The notes under the pieces: model-generated
Database searches by the model: none
What the model was told of the DNA's origin: nothing
Seen by the model: the letters and a program-made list of their open reading frames with translations, nothing else
NCBI GenBank assembly: GCA_910589415.1
Contig: OU342638.1
Coordinates: 1,054,001 to 1,118,000 of the forward strand
DNA length: 64,000 nucleotides
Source of the DNA: Malachius bipustulatus
Taxonomy: Eukaryota; Arthropoda; Insecta; Coleoptera; Melyridae
Direction of reading: 5' to 3'
Part shown: piece after piece, positions 46,608-60,741 of the stretch
How the letters are laid out: every line of letters begins with the position of its first letter
How positions within the stretch are numbered: position 1 is the stretch's first letter
Program-made: the position numbers and the translations under genes

Positions 46608-46910
46608 CAGGGTGGTCACTTTCAACTGGCTCACCATTGGGATCTCCTAAACCATAAGAGATACAGGGTTGCTTAAATTAGATAAAAGTTGCCCAATTTT
46701 ATGCTCATTCAGAATCTGGAAAAAAAATCGTATAATTTCAGTCGTTGTTGAAATATCCTGAAAAAACTGAAAAATTGAGATTTCTTATTTTAGCCATATC
46801 TTCTTTACTATTGAAAATAAGTAAATTTTTCGTGGGCTTAAATAAGTCGTCATGAGCTTTCCGTTTGACATTGAAAACATTTTCAAAGCCAGTTGAAAGT
46901 GACCACCCTG
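46608..46910. mobile_element. MITE, 303 bp, TA target
   Basis: The left end CAGGGTGGTCACTTTCAACTG and right end CAGTTGAAAGTGACCACCCTG are inverted, with TA at 46606-46607 and 46911-46912. The core matches the copies at 22270-22875, 39985-40280 and about 59640-59790, so this is the best-bordered member of that family. Confidence 0.9.
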
Positions 46911-46912
46911 TA

Positions 46913-49468
46913 TATGTTAAATTTGGGAAATTTATGTTTTTGGTGAATGTTTCAGAAATATTCCCATTTTATCGAAATTTATGAGAACTTTCAATACTTT
47001 AATTTAATCGTGTGGAATTTCTACATTGTTTAATAATTGCTCATACAGATAATTTGTGTATTAGGTACACTAGGTAGAATATTTTAATAAGTAAAATATG
47101 ATGTTTTTTATTTAATTTATTGAATTTTTTTAAACATATTACATGTTCGTGGGGGTAGCATGGAACATGGTATATCAAACAGAACAGAACATATAACTAA
47201 AACATAAAATTAAAATATGGTTTGAACTTCCTGAATCGTTAAAAAAAAAACTTATTCATATAGGTAGATATCTTATGCATAATAACAGAAATATCAAATA
47301 ACTAAAACTAACAGAACAGAATAACAAGATGTATTTACCTTATTTTTTTATTTAGATGGATTTCACCAAGTCAAAATTCTAGGGGAACGATTGGCAACAA
47401 GACTGATTAGGTTGATTATGGTGATAGTTGTTACTAAAATAGTCACTAGAATAGTTCCTAAACTAATTTAGGTAATGTCGAGTATTAGTTGACGAGATGT
47501 CATGACGTGTAAGCACCTATATATTCACTTTTACAAGTCTTATGTGCAATTTTCTGTAAAAATATTGAAACTAGAAGATTTATTGACAAATAGGAACTTC
47601 CATTATTATTCAATCATGTTTCAAGATTCTTTTTAGAAATTTCAAGGAATCCGATTAAACTGTATTGTTTAATTTGGAGATACCTACATCTTACAATAAG
47701 AATAATTATTGTTCATAGCATTTGAGCATTCATTCTTTTCTTTCTTTTGAAATAAATTTACCTCTGCTTCAGCATTTTATTAATTTGGAATTTAATTTAA
47801 TTTGTCAGTTTGACAACTTCAACAAACTGTTCAATAAGTTCCTTGGCGTTTTCGCTATGACTAGAGTAGCGACCGAGTCATGCTAAACAACAGTTGAATT
47901 TATGCTCAAAAGATGAATAACTACTGGACATGAACTATTTTCAAAGAAAATTGAGTTAACATTTTTTAATTTCCATTTTGTAACAGTGCAACAAGGAAAT
48001 ATTATATGTACTGTGTAAAAATAATAATATAATAATTCGATCAGCTTCCAGAGAACACAGAAAATTAAATTACATTGAGTAGGTAGGTACCGGCCAAGCA
48101 AAGTCGCTGCCCATATTTTAAAGCTGGGGTAGTTCCCCACATTTTTACTCGTCAAAAGTCTCTAAATTTTTCATTCAACTTACAAATTTAAATACTCTAG
48201 AAACGGATTATTTACGCAGATATTCCTAAAAGCCGTCCATGTGTTTCATGCTATAAAACATGGCTCAAATAATTAATTCATAAATAATTCAACAAAATGT
48301 TCCTTTGACAATAAAAATAGTAAGTAAGTATAAAGAGATATACTTGAAGATAAGTGTTGTGTATTTAATAAAAAATGTTTCATTTTAAATAGTATGGTCT
48401 TTTATATTTCTGGTCTGCTTTAGAACCACTGACTGGACTGGGGCAGATTTAAATTAGTAGATTTCATTAAGAAGTCAGTTAGGTGCCGGTGCCGGTGCCA
48501 TTGTAACATCGCCAGTTGGTTAAGTTTTGTGAGTCGACCTTTTGAAATTATTCTTCCATAATCGTACTAAACTTTCAAATTTCGTGTCTACAATATGCAA
48601 ATTTAATGTTAAACACCTCACTACAGCGAAGCGGAATGCCTGGTTTACGGCGTTATGCATGTTGTTCGTGCTGTTGGTGCTGGTCTCTCCAGTCAGAGGC
48701 AGTGACGTCAAGCCAATAGTAGAGCGTTTCGCTGATTCGAATTATTTCGGTACTTTTAAAGGGCTGTATTTCGCAAACGGGTAAAGATAAAATTAAAATT
48801 CTTGCTCACATATGAAACTTATCATCTTCAAACGTTTCGATGTAACTATTTGTAAAAAAATTTGTGGATATCCGTATTTCCATAAGGATTCTGCGGGGGT
48901 CCTTTTAGTATTATAAGACTTTCTGTATCCACTTCTTTTAAATTGATATCAAGCACATATACCCTTCCTTCTAGGGTAGGTACCTGTATTACCAACACTG
49001 ACACTTATTATACCTCACGGCTGGCAATGGGCAAATTCCTGGAATTTATTTTTGGGAAATATTCCAGGGAATATTCAATTTTTAAGGAAACTTTTTTATC
49101 TGTACTGTTTTTTTTATCAACACTTTATTGTCTTCTATTTTACAAACCAAATGATAATGAAAATGTTCTGTGGGTATCCTTCCTGACTGGTTTATTTCGC
49201 GAATCCTTGGATGCAAATTGATTTTTGAATAATTGAACAATCTTTGGATTTAAAATACATTTTTAACAGACAGAACTGCTTCGATTCAGAGAGCATTGCC
49301 TCCTAAATCCATTTAATAATTGAACCTTCAGCGTATATTGATACCTTAGCAGCGAATGTATATTGATTTTCAATAACGTTTTCTGAACGACACAACCCTA
49401 ATGGCTTGATAAAGACAGAGACATCGATGTTTCACTAGTTATTTCCAGCTCATCATTCACCACCGGCA
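46913..49468. other. Intergenic AT-rich DNA
   Basis: No supported gene. About 48974-49010 (GTACCTGTATTACCAACACTG) resembles the end of the element at 59930-60733, so it may be a degraded relative. A GC-richer patch at 48480-48740 has open frames on both strands without recognisable motifs. Confidence 0.4.
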
Positions 49469-49476
49469 CCAGATAA

Positions 49477-50443
49477 CAGGGTTCGAAAAAATCATGATTT
49501 TTTTATAAAAATCAAAAATCAATGATTTTAATTAAAAAAATCAAAAAAATCGTGATTTTTTGATTTATTTGATTTTTTATTTCTTTCTTTTTTTTAATTT
49601 CTAATAATGTGGTATGATCTATTTTCCGCTCTTTTACGCTCTCACATCATCAGATATATGTGAAAAGTTTTTGCTTCATATTTTCGTTAAGGCTAACAAG
49701 TGGTCGCCACACCATGAATTTTGCGTTTTTCTCTTGTAATTTTTTTTTTTCACTTTTGGTTTTGTTGAATTATATAATTAAAAATAATAAAATTAAATTA
49801 AAGAATTGAAACAAATTTATTTTACCAGAATCAGTTAAAATTCAGAAAAGTTAGAAACATTTTTTATGAATTATACTTATGAAGAATTCGTTAGGGGGCC
49901 GAAGTATCACAAAAAGCCCCCCAAACTCTTTCACTATTCAAAAACACATAAAAAATAATAATAAAAAAGGACAAATATTCTTGTTCCTTTATTGTTTATT
50001 TTTTATTTCCAAGTTCATGGTCCAGCTAAGTGAGATCAAAAGAAAGATGCAGGAGATGAAATATAATAATCTCGATAATAATAGATACAGTAATTTGTTG
50101 TTCCCATAATTATCTACTGCATCTATTCAAACTTAAAGCAGGAATACATAAATTATGATCACCCTTTGAAGGTTTCAAGTTTCAAAAGAAAGCAATAAAA
50201 TATGTTTTCATCAATAATAATTAGTCAATCACTATCGGAGGTTTTTGGTACCCTTCACCCTTCTATATAATATTGTGTGATTTTTGTGGCACCAATTAAA
50301 ATTTATTATAGAAAATAAAAAACTCCATAAAAACAAAGTATTTCTGATATTTGATTTTTTTGATTTTAATCGTTGATTAATATAAAAAAATCACTTGATT
50401 TAAATCGTTGATTTAAATCGTGATTTAAATCGGGCGAACCCTG
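49477..50443. mobile_element. hAT-type non-autonomous element, 967 bp, 8-bp target duplication
   Basis: The left end CAGGGTTCGAAAAAATCATG and right end CGGGCGAACCCTG are inverted. CCAGATAA is duplicated exactly (49469-49476 and 50444-50451). Multiple AAATCATGATTT/GATTTAAATC repeats near both ends look like subterminal binding sites. No transposase fragment is recognisable. Confidence 0.92.
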
Positions 50444-50451
50444 CCAGATAA

Positions 50452-53400
50452 GTGTGGCAAACAGAAAGAAAACCAACATACTTATGCATATTGATTCTTC
50501 GGAAACATAGTGACTTGCAAGGCAAAAATGCCATCTAACGACTGAAAGTATACAACTTATGGGATTGCTGTAATTGATATGATTTAGGAACTAACTACTC
50601 GATTTGTGCCAGTTTGGATGTTTTTTTTTTTAAATATGGTAACACTGAAATTGTCACAACACAATGAATAATTATTTTATATAGTGATCTATGGATGTTT
50701 CTTAACACTGTTAAAGGTCCACAAAGTGTGGATTAATAATAATCCTCTTTCAAACAAAATCGATTTTCCATTTAAAAGAAAAAGGTGTCTCAGTGCGACT
50801 TGTTTTTATTTATATGAATGACAAATGCGGGTGCATTAGAATAAGCATAAAATGATAGGTGTCAGATGTCAGTAACAGTGTTGTGCATCTGTCGTCTTGT
50901 CAGTCATAAGAAAGTTTTGTTGTAATTTTTTTTATGCCATTTAAAGATTGCGAAAAAAAAGCAGAAAATCTAAATTTAAATTAAAAAAATTACGATAGGT
51001 CGACGATCGACACCAAGATGCAAGCAAAAAAGGGACGCGGCCTGCCTCATAATATTTCGGGACACCTGTATGTATATAAAATATTGAGGTTGTCGGAAAT
51101 TTGCCGGTTTGGTTCCCGCTGGCAGGAATGTCTTTGGTTTTTTTTTGACAATTGTAATTTTTGACTTAGAGCTTTGGTAACTAATTATGGGTATGTTATC
51201 AATTAATTTGGATTTTCTCAATTGGGTGATTTTTACAGCCAGTTGAAAATGGACCCATTTTACATTTAAACAAGCGGCACTTCACGTTAGAAGAAGTGTA
51301 AGTCAGATTTATAATTGTCTAAAAAAAAACCGGTTATTCGATTTCGTCATTCGCCCCATTTTTATATATATTATATATGAATAATAGTTTTTTTTTGTGT
51401 TCTTAAGTTCTTGATAAAAGATAGATTCCAAAAAAAAAACTATTATATAAAATAACCGGTTCAAGAAACCAGAACATTGTGATATTATACACTATACTGT
51501 GTCCAAGTTAAGGTGATAATTAATCAAAGGGTTCATTTTTGTAGAGAAAAAGAAAGAAAAAAGAAAAAAATTTCAAAACTGATTGCCATGTGAAAACTTC
51601 AAAGATGAGATAATTTTTATTATCTCATACGCTTTTTTTTAACCAAAGTGAATTGTGTTCGAGGTTCGGGTTCGGTGTCTTAGTTATGACAGGGAACCCG
51701 GCTGTCGAATGTCGGACATACGCAGTCGCATTTTTTGAATGATGTGGCTGTGAAGTCTTCTCGCCAAAATTCTGTTGTCAGGGGGTTTGGCGAAAGGAAA
51801 AGACTCATCATAACCCATATGAGTGGTGATATTTGTCAATGGTGAATTTCTGAATCCAAAAAACCGACGATGAACTCTACAAAACTCGGTTTGAGCAAAT
51901 TCTTCAGCAACTGGACGATCACGCTGCTATTTTCAACTTATATTCAGCTCAAACACTTCTTCCCAAATCTTGTACTAATGCCAAGAGCGACTGCTCTAAA
52001 AGATGAAAATAATTTGATCTTATAGGCTTTGGCAATTCACCTTTGTTGAAACAATGACAGTTGACAGTTACACAAGAACATGATCAACCAGCAGAATTTA
52101 ATATAAACCTGTCAATATTGTCAGTTAGATTGACTAGAACTTGAAAGTGGGAAATGTTAACTCTGATTATTATGCTCGAAAACAAAGTTTCGCTTTATAG
52201 TCATCTAAATGACTAAATGTCATCATACACAGTGTTCATAGAAATGGTAACATAGGGAATACTTCATCCTTTCAAAAATACAGTTCCCTTGGAAACTACC
52301 AAGTGCTCCTAGGAACTCTAGGAACTGCTATACAGTTTACTGGGAAACGATGCAGCTTTTAGACGAGAGTGGCTTTTTGATTCACTGTGGCGTTTTCTCT
52401 GTCACCTTTCCGATGCCACAAAGTGTATAAAATTTTTAACACAAAGGCTTAAAAAAATGTTTAGTCTTTTTTTTAGAATTCAATTTAAAGTACCATTTGA
52501 AAATTTAAACTATAGAATTCAGTTAAGTTTGGTTCGAAAAATTCAGGGTTTTGCACGTGCCCAATTCACAGAACATGAAAAAATGGCCTGTACTTCTTGG
52601 AGAAAGGATGCCAAAAAGAATGGCTAATCCAGATTGTTAGAAAGTGCAAGTCAAGTTACAAAGCGCATGATATTGAGAAACTGACACAATCAGCAATTAA
52701 AACGGTTCCTCTCGTCTTCCCCCAATTAATTGCCAATCCAGAAACAAAAATTTTGAATTTGTTTTGAATGGATGTATGTTTTGTGAATAAGTAAGTGGTA
52801 ACTTATTCACTTGAAATAGCCAATCAGAGGTTAATAAAAAAAAAAAAATTAGTGACCACAATGCAATGATTATGCTTTGACAGGACCTTAACTTGGACAG
52901 AGTAGCATGAAGTGCCTATAGGAAACTGAAGCGTTCGGTCAATTATCCTGTTTGCTTATTTTAACAGTAAAATTACAAGCAGTTGGTACCAGACTAGCGA
53001 CTATGTAGAGTGTCACGTGATGGTAAACAAGACTACTACAGCTACAATACCATTTACTGATTAAATAAACAAGCGGTATCGTTGACATTAGTTTCCAGCG
53101 CACACTCCATACGATGTCATAGTGTATATTATCATTGGTCAGTCAATATAAAACATAATTGGAACTATAACCAAATAGGTAATAAAGAATGGTTGTTTTT
53201 TCTTTTTAAAACCCAAGTTTTCAACCATGTTGTTGAAATTGTCACTGTGACTTGGGATTTGGTTGAATTCGACTTAGTTCTTCTGAATAACGGTCTATGT
53301 TACAAATTGATGTCTATGAGAGAAAGCGAAATTTCATCATAGCTGCTTTGTTTGAATTACATTGAACTGTGGGAGTGATCTATAAAATTCGGCTTATTCG

Positions 53401-54450
53401 CTAGGAAGTAGTCATAAACTGGTCATAAGTCTTCAGGTGTTGTTGGAACCCGCCAGTTTTCTATAAAAATTTTAATAATTCCTAAGGTTTTATATAACAT
53501 TGACTGGTTCGACCTTCAATGTGATAAGATCCTTGAAGTCGCTTTGGCACATTTCAATTACTTAAAGAGTTCTTTACCAAAATCTCGATCACAGGGCAAA
53601 AAAACTGTCATCTGATGTGAAAAACTTTTTATTAATCTGTAAAATATCCACATTTCACCAGGTAGCAATATGTGTGCAATTATTTTGTCCCACATATCTA
53701 TCAGACCAAACGATTAATTTACGCTCTTCCCCAAGTAATAATTTTCTGTAATTCGTTGTTGCAAATTTTACTCGAAATTTTATCAAGCAAGATGCTATTT
53801 GTGTGAGGAAGCCACATCGATTCACTCATACCACAAGTGCATCATGGCTCTGTTCTCATATTATAGCAAAGTTATAGCAGCTAAATTGTTTTGATAAAAC
53901 ATAATATCAATATCTGAGTGGGATAATGTTCGGTAAAATAGAACCTGCTGCATATCTACACAGAGAACGACAGTAGATGAATTTGCTTTTGATTTAACTA
54001 TATCCGCTTTAAGTTCTTTATACCCTAAAGAGATTTACTTACTTTGATTTCAATCACTTTCCACCTGTATTTTTCTCTTCTCATCCTCTGTTTGTGAAGA
54101 ACCCAGAGGTAAATAGAAGGAATCGCATATTTGATCGAGGAGCTCCAAATGCAAATTCGTTTGTTTAAAACTTTGTCATACAATGTTTTTTTCTCACTGT
54201 AACATTGGGATTCTCAGCTCTGAATGATTAGGTATTAGGTAAAAGTGACATACCAGATTCTTGTAACGGGAATTTCAACAAAAAATATTCTCTAGCCGAT
54301 GATAAAGACTACATACATAGACTCTTATTTCATTTCAAACTGGGTACCTTGAAGTTTGTAACATAGACCGTTATTTTTACCGAACACTTCAATAATTGTC
54401 AACTATGGCTACTTTCGACTAACATGTTTATAATGTTTATTGTTAGTGCC
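50452..54450. other. Intergenic AT-rich DNA without a supported gene
   Basis: One isolated right TIR end (TTTCGGGACACCTGTA at about 51055-51070) has no visible partner. Homopolymer-rich stretches occur near 51320-51460. No open frame has a recognisable motif. Confidence 0.4.
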
Positions 54451-54479
54451 CCGAAGAAGAACTAAAATAAAGTTCGAAA
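54451..54479 (+). ncRNA. Hammerhead-ribozyme-like hairpin, copy 2
   Basis: CCGAAGA (one change from CUGANGA) is followed by stem GAACT (54459-54463) pairing AGTTC (54471-54475), then GAAA (54476-54479). Compared with copy 1 at 15240 the fourth stem pair is C-G instead of T-A: both partners changed. Flanking GCTTGG is shared. The damaged first box argues against activity in this copy. Confidence 0.35.
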
Positions 54480-54602
54480 GCTTGGATTAAAAAAAAATTC
54501 TTTCTTATTTGGCTACAATACCAGTTTTGCGCTATGACACTACGTTACATAATAAAATAAACAGATTTTTTTCTGTTTTTATGATTTTTATGATATAATA
54601 TA

Positions 54603-55383
54603 CAGGTGTCCCAATATTCCATGAACATGGAGCAACCACAGAATCCTGACGTCAAAATATGCCAATTTAACCGAAATTTTTTCTATCCAAAATGGCACCC
54701 TTTTCAAGATACGGCCCTTAAAATGTGATCAGCCAAAAACACATTTTCCACAATAAGTCGGAAATGGATTGCCTGAGAAACTTCGAAATTTCCCCGCTTA
54801 CTGCTTTTGCTAAAACCAATAAACTGACATAGTTTTACAAACATCGACATCCTGTTTTTGATTCTCTACATTTTTATCAAAAGACAAAAGTATAGCTAAA
54901 CTTTTTTTTGCACTCTTATAAAAGTATCGTAATTTACATGGTTATCATTCCGGATAAGGCGGCGGTTTTGAAAATCATTTTTGTTCAGGATAAAGCGGAT
55001 TCCGGATAAATGAGCTTCTACTGTACTTTAGTTTTTTGATAAAAAACAGAGAATCAGTCAGTCGTGTGCGAATTTAAAAAGTTCTAGGGTAAAAAGTGAT
55101 AAGTGACATTGAAAACAGGAACACCCGGTACGCCAATTTTTGTACGACTATGTCAGTGTACTGGTCTTAACACTACTTGTAGTAGGCTGTTAAATTTTGA
55201 AGTTTCTTATTTAATCCATTTTTGACTTATTGTGGAGATGTGTCTGCTTTTTAATAAGGGTATCTGTATCTTGATAAGGGTGCCATTTTGGATATAAATA
55301 GTTTTGGTTAAATCGCCATATTTTGAATTCAGGAATCTCTGGTTGTTCTATGTCCATTCCATGGAATATTGGGACACTCTGTG
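54603..55383. mobile_element. Foldback element, ~780 bp, TA target
   Basis: The left end CAGGTGTCCCAATATTCCATG follows TA at 54601-54602. The right end CATGGAATATTGGGACACTCTG is followed within two bases by TA. The arms pair over more than 200 bp (for example ATTTTGGATATAAATAGTTT with its relative at 54690). The right end is slightly decayed, so the last base is uncertain. Confidence 0.85.
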
Positions 55384-55385
55384 TA

Positions 55386-57689
55386 TAAAATTTATGTTTT
55401 TTATATATAATTGTTGAATTATGTTCATTGTAATTGTTGAATGTACGATTAATTAATTGAATGCTCAGTCAGTTAATTGATCGATGTTGTGTTAATCGAA
55501 GAGAGCTTTTCTAATTCACATATTTGTATTATGTATAATGACTGTCTAGACGTTTTAATTTTTACAAACATTTGATGATAGTGCTAAGCTCAAATAATAA
55601 TAATGATAAAAATTTAAGTGGTCTTAATGAGCAGGTTCATAGATAAACACAAAAATGAAAACAATCATTGATTGATCGATGTGGTATGGTATCATAAGGG
55701 ATTGAATAAATTTTGCATTAGATAGCAAGTCGACCATAAAATTGAACATATCGTGTTGGCTGAATGATACTAGGTATATGATTTATTGAGTGGATAACAC
55801 ATGTAAATGCAAAAGAGAATGTGATAGATATCCCAGTAGAATTGCTTGCCAGCAATGCTGTCTAACCTGACAAGTTGTAAATTATTGTCGCTGCGCTAAT
55901 TTCCATATCAACATGACAACATGCAGATTCTCTATCCTCTCTTAATGTGCATCACCCCTATATAGCTATCCTGTGTTTTTTTTACATACCTAGCATAATG
56001 CTGCCAACATGGTATAAGAAAAATGTGACCAAGTTTAATCCTAACCGTTCTCTCGTCACGTTTTCTTTGCGAAATATAGTGACCATTTCGAATGACACGT
56101 TCGGAGTTCGTGGAAAAGCAGTGGCAAACTACCACAAACCACAAGTATTCTTCCATAGAGAAATTGTTCAGATAGTGCCTGTGACAGCGCTCCTATAGTG
56201 ACAAAATTGGACTCCGGGCAAAATAAGGGAGGTCCGATTATCCTTATGTCTATGTGTAAATATAACACATAAAAACAAGAAGGTTGCTGTTGAAATTCAC
56301 TGTCAAATCTAAACTTTCAAAAAGTACAGTCCACTTGAAATGTTATCCAAGTGACGTATGAATCACTTTCAATCTGTCACATGTCCGTCACCACAATTTA
56401 AGTTGCTAGCCAGTTGCTTTTTCTTTCATTCTAAGGTGATATTCTGATGATTACTACAATAACGAGTGGTCAACTGACTTTTGGCACACCAAGGTTATAT
56501 TTTAACAATAATTATTGACAGCAGTCAACTACAAACTATCAGAAATTACTTTCTGTCATCTACGAAATGAAGTTGTCTATCGATTTTGGCCAGCCAGCTT
56601 GACGGGTTTTTTTTCAATAAACGCTCTTAGCTGTTTGACAGTCATTGTCAGCCTGTACAAAAATTGCCCGAAGTATGTGACAACTTCAAAAGTTACACTT
56701 CAGCAATTATTGATGAGCGAAGTTTAAGTAGCATGATTTGTATGATTGATGAAATAATCACTCTAGGCAGCTTTGGAACAGGAAACATTGACATTTAAAA
56801 AAATTGGTGTCGACCTCCTATAAGCCAATTAGAGTCGAAAACTGTGTGCAAATTAAAAATTCTCAGTCTGAATTATAATACTGTTAAGGACCAAAGCAAA
56901 ACTATTAAAAAAAAATTTATGATAATTGAATATATGGAATATGGTAATGGAAAGGAGGGTTTTTATCCTTGACAGCTTCAGTAATCAGTCAACTTTTCAT
57001 CGAGCACCAGTTAACAATTTGGTCTTTTATGTATAATCAAGTTGTTCTATTATCTTCAATTATTGTTGTGAAGGTTTATGTGGCAACACTTCATCTGAAT
57101 TTGTTGCTAAGTCATGGCAACATAACCTGCTTAGGAAGTTCACATGTTCCTTTTGTTAATATAGAGAAGGTAGGCGATGTCGTGGTAAAAAAGCTCTTAT
57201 GTAGATCTGTATTGGCACGTCGAATGATTTTGAGCTGATTGGAAAAAATTTCCCCCAGAATTTGTTGCTCAAGTATGACAGCAGTGTGTATAACTTGTGA
57301 AATATGGCAACTTGTTAAGTATATCAGGGAGGATGTGTCTCATCAAATCTTACATTCCTTCCTGAAGAATTTGAAATATTGTGTATTATGTAGATTTGAG
57401 TAGTTAGATGCCTAGGTTAAGAGTATTATGTGTAGTAGTTCTGCAAAAAGTCTATAAATAACAAAATAATTAATAGAAAATGTAATATATTTGTTTGGTC
57501 TGTTTGGTCTTCTAGCTACAAATCGACATAATGCATAACACATTTACTTTTTTCCCATTTTTTGTTAATAAATTTGTTTTAAAAACTTGTTTTTTTTTTC
57601 ATTATTTTCATTTATTCTGCCTAATTTAATAAATTAAGAGACAAAATCAATTTTCCTTGAAAGTGAAACTGTTTGGTCCCATGGTGAAG
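55386..57689. other. Intergenic AT-rich DNA
   Basis: No supported gene, transposon border or RNA gene seen. Confidence 0.4.
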
Positions 57690-58148
57690 CTTTCATGTAA
57701 AATGAAAACTCAATTTAGGCAGGCTTTGGAAAAAATTTCATATCTGAGATTGAATCTGTAAAGCTCTAAATATTGACAAAGGTAGGCAACCGATAAATCA
57801 TTAAAATAAAACCCCGACTCAGGGTTGCTAGGTACTAAGGTATCTAATTTTTATTTTTAATATTTTGGAATTTCTGGTGGTTCTGGAGCACTTACAGAAA
57901 AGCTGCCACTGATTGAACTGCAGGTTTCGCAGAGCAAAGAAATTTAAGAATGCAAAAGTCAAATTTTTCTTTCAAACCCACGATCTTTAAAATTAATTTT
58001 GCCTTTGAGCCAAATTGGCCAAATTTAATGGCCAATGAGCCCTCAGCATCAGCGTGGGTGTACCTACGCCACTGGCACAGCCCTAATATCCAAACACGAA
58101 TTTTTCTTCCAAAGCCTATCGAAATTGAGTTTTCATGCCCTCACATTA
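57690..58148. repeat. Dispersed foldback repeat
   Basis: TGAAAACTCAATTTAGGCAG near 57701 is roughly inverted as CTATCGAAATTGAGTTTTCA near 58116-58136. The left part recurs at about 34130-34350 and 59446-59530, so this is a dispersed family; borders are uncertain. Confidence 0.55.
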
Positions 58149-58150
58149 TA

Positions 58151-58767
58151 CAGGGTGATCCCGAAATAGCGGACACGGAATACAGGGTGTTGTAGAGGAT
58201 GTTCAGAAAGACTGTAAATTTAAAACAAAAATGTGTTCCTCCGTTTCGTTACCGAGATATAGGGTGTCCTTTTTCTAAAATTTAAATCGAAATGGCGGTC
58301 AAATTTAAACAACATCCACTGGCAAAGCACTTGATTTGACATAACTATAACGATAGTGTTTGCTTTTTATTTTTTTTATTATCGGGAACGGAATTACAGG
58401 CGTTCAAAGTTTACCTATTCCCTGTGTTCAACAAAATTTTTCAATGTGGCATCGTTGTTCGAATTCGAGATTTTGAATAATATTATCGGATATGTCGTAT
58501 CCGCGCAACGATTATTGTTTTAAGCTTTGTTGTGTTTCCATTTCATATGTTTCCATGGTAACATCTATCTGGGTATTGTAGACCTACACATTATTTTTCT
58601 GCCTGAAGAAAGGTATTCAGTGCAGTGTTGTGACTTTATTTTCTACAAAAGTGGTCACATCTTCTTAAGGGAGCCATACTGGAGAAAATAGTAAATACAA
58701 CTTAGAATCTTTAATCCACAATAGATGCTGTGGTGCTGTCCGTGTCCGCCATTTCGGGATCACCCTG
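58151..58767. mobile_element. TIR element family B, copy 2, 617 bp
   Basis: The left end CAGGGTGATCCCGAAATAG and right end CCATTTCGGGATCACCCTG are flanked by TA (58149-58150 and 58768-58769). It matches 24171-24760 along its whole length in the same orientation, with a few small indels. Confidence 0.92.
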
Positions 58768-58769
58768 TA

Positions 58770-59921
58770 TAAGTTATGATTTTTGTTGGGACTGTAACAC
58801 AATTTCATTAATTAAGACTTGAAATCTTAATATGTCAGGAGGAAGAACAGAGTAGATTTTCAATAATAATTGTCACGTTTTATACATTATAGCTTGTGGT
58901 TATTTTGAAGATCGAAAATAATTAGCATTAGGATAATTTTTTGATTTCTATTGTTTCATGTTATAACAGAGGTTTCAGGCTACAATTTCTGCGCCAAATG
59001 AGCAGGTAAATGTGATTGAAAGATCCAAATTAGAAAAATAATACAACAACACTTATTTCTTTCCATTAGGTTGATATTAGTCTATAGTCTTAAATGGTGG
59101 ATGCCACATACAGTTTGGCATTGTAGGGGACCGTTAGTGTAGCCCTGAAAAAATTATTCAAACAAAATCCAGTTGCCTTAATTTTAAATTGAAGATTTCC
59201 CCTTGACATTTTACTGATTTATTTTAACAATCAGATGGTTTTTGGCTCCAAAACAAATATTTAAGTAGATATTCTTTTTTACATCATCTTGGTAGAAAAT
59301 GTTCATACTTTTTTCATACTTCCTATGATAAAGGGCACAAATCTAATCTTAATATAATAAATGAAGTACTAGAAAGTTACTAAGAATGAAGTTGAAATGT
59401 TCATTGAAGTAATTTTATTTTACAAATAGGCTATATTATTGTGTGAGCAAATGAAAACTTAATTTAGGTGTAGGCTTTTGAAAAAAATTCATGTCTGAGA
59501 CCGAATACTACAACAAAATCGCTAAAATCTAATGTCTTATTTTTTCGATTTAAAGTGGTCTCAAAAATAAAATTAATCTTAATGTTTTCTTGTATTACTG
59601 CTTGCATAATGTACAGTATGTCCAAGATAAAGATGGGATGTTGGAAACTATAAGAATACAGGGTAAGTTAAATTAGAGATAAGTTGCACAATGTATTAAG
59701 AATCAGAAACATAATTTGAGAAATCATCAGGTGTTGCTGAAAAATCTTGATAAAACTGAAAAATCGACATTTCTTATTTCAAAATGAGCCGTCTAATGTA
59801 GCTCTGTTAGATTTCGTCATATTGAATTGTCAAACCCGCGAATGGTGGGGTCTTTTCAATCAACAAAAAAATGACGGAGTATTGCATTTAGTATCTCTCT
59901 TCTAGATGTCACCATGAGTTG
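58770..59921. other. Intergenic DNA with decayed repeat copies
   Basis: About 59446-59530 belongs to the family of 57690, and 59640-59790 to the family of 46608. Both are degraded. No gene seen. Confidence 0.45.
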
Positions 59922-59929
59922 CCATGTCA

Positions 59930-60733
59930 TAGGGAACCTGCATTACCGACACTAACGCTTATTAGGGTAGCGCATTCACTCGTTGACGTTTACTTAACAC
60001 GTTTGAACAGCTGGATGTCATATTTTTGGCACATTTGGTCACAGGCGTAGGTATCAAGTAGAAAAAAGCGAAATTTGAAAAATGAACAAAATAATCACAA
60101 GAATAGAAATCGAAAAATCCTCTTTCAGTGGGTATTAAAAACATATTACTGGTTTATAGGATCTATGAAGCTGTAGACTTCAGGATTGGGTATAATTTTT
60201 ATTTCGATATCTAACGTAACTGAGAAAAAACACAAAAAAAGCGTGATCGTAGTACGCATAACTGATCCTTAAAAATAAGATTCATCAAGATGTAATAAAA
60301 CCTGCGACAAACTTCCAGGAATACGGAAATTCTGAGCTCCATATATTTTCTGCAATCATAACTGTCTGCTGATGAGGCTGGGTGCATTTTTTGTCCAGAA
60401 AATCCCTATAACAGGTAAGTATTGATAGAGGACTATAATAATGAGTTTAAAATATTATGAAAGTTACCTTTAAGCAACGCCAACAAGTAGAAAGCCCTCT
60501 TTTTATTGTTAAAACATCCTCTAACGCAGCAAAAGTTTACCTTTTTTTTTTATAAAAAAAAAAAAAATTAATCCACATATTCGTGGACTTACTAACAAAT
60601 TATGTGAATTTTTAGACAGTTGTACGTTCGTGGAAAATCTGACGTTTATGAAGTTAAATTTGACATTCCCAATTTTTTCCCCAACTTTTTGTGAGAATGT
60701 GCTACCCTAGTAAGCGGTAATACAGGTTCCCTA
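59930..60733. mobile_element. TIR element with 8-bp target duplication, 804 bp
   Basis: The left end TAGGGAACCTGCATTACCG and right end CGGTAATACAGGTTCCCTA are inverted for about 45 bp. CCATGTCA is duplicated exactly (59922-59929 and 60734-60741). The 8-bp duplication suggests hAT-type mobilisation. No transposase remains. Confidence 0.9.
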
Positions 60734-60741
60734 CCATGTCA

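Noticed and set aside
48542..48784. 80-codon frame with a hydrophobic LCMLFVLLVLVS segment
   Set aside because: It could mimic a membrane protein, but it has no homology signal, no splice context, and an equally long antisense frame.
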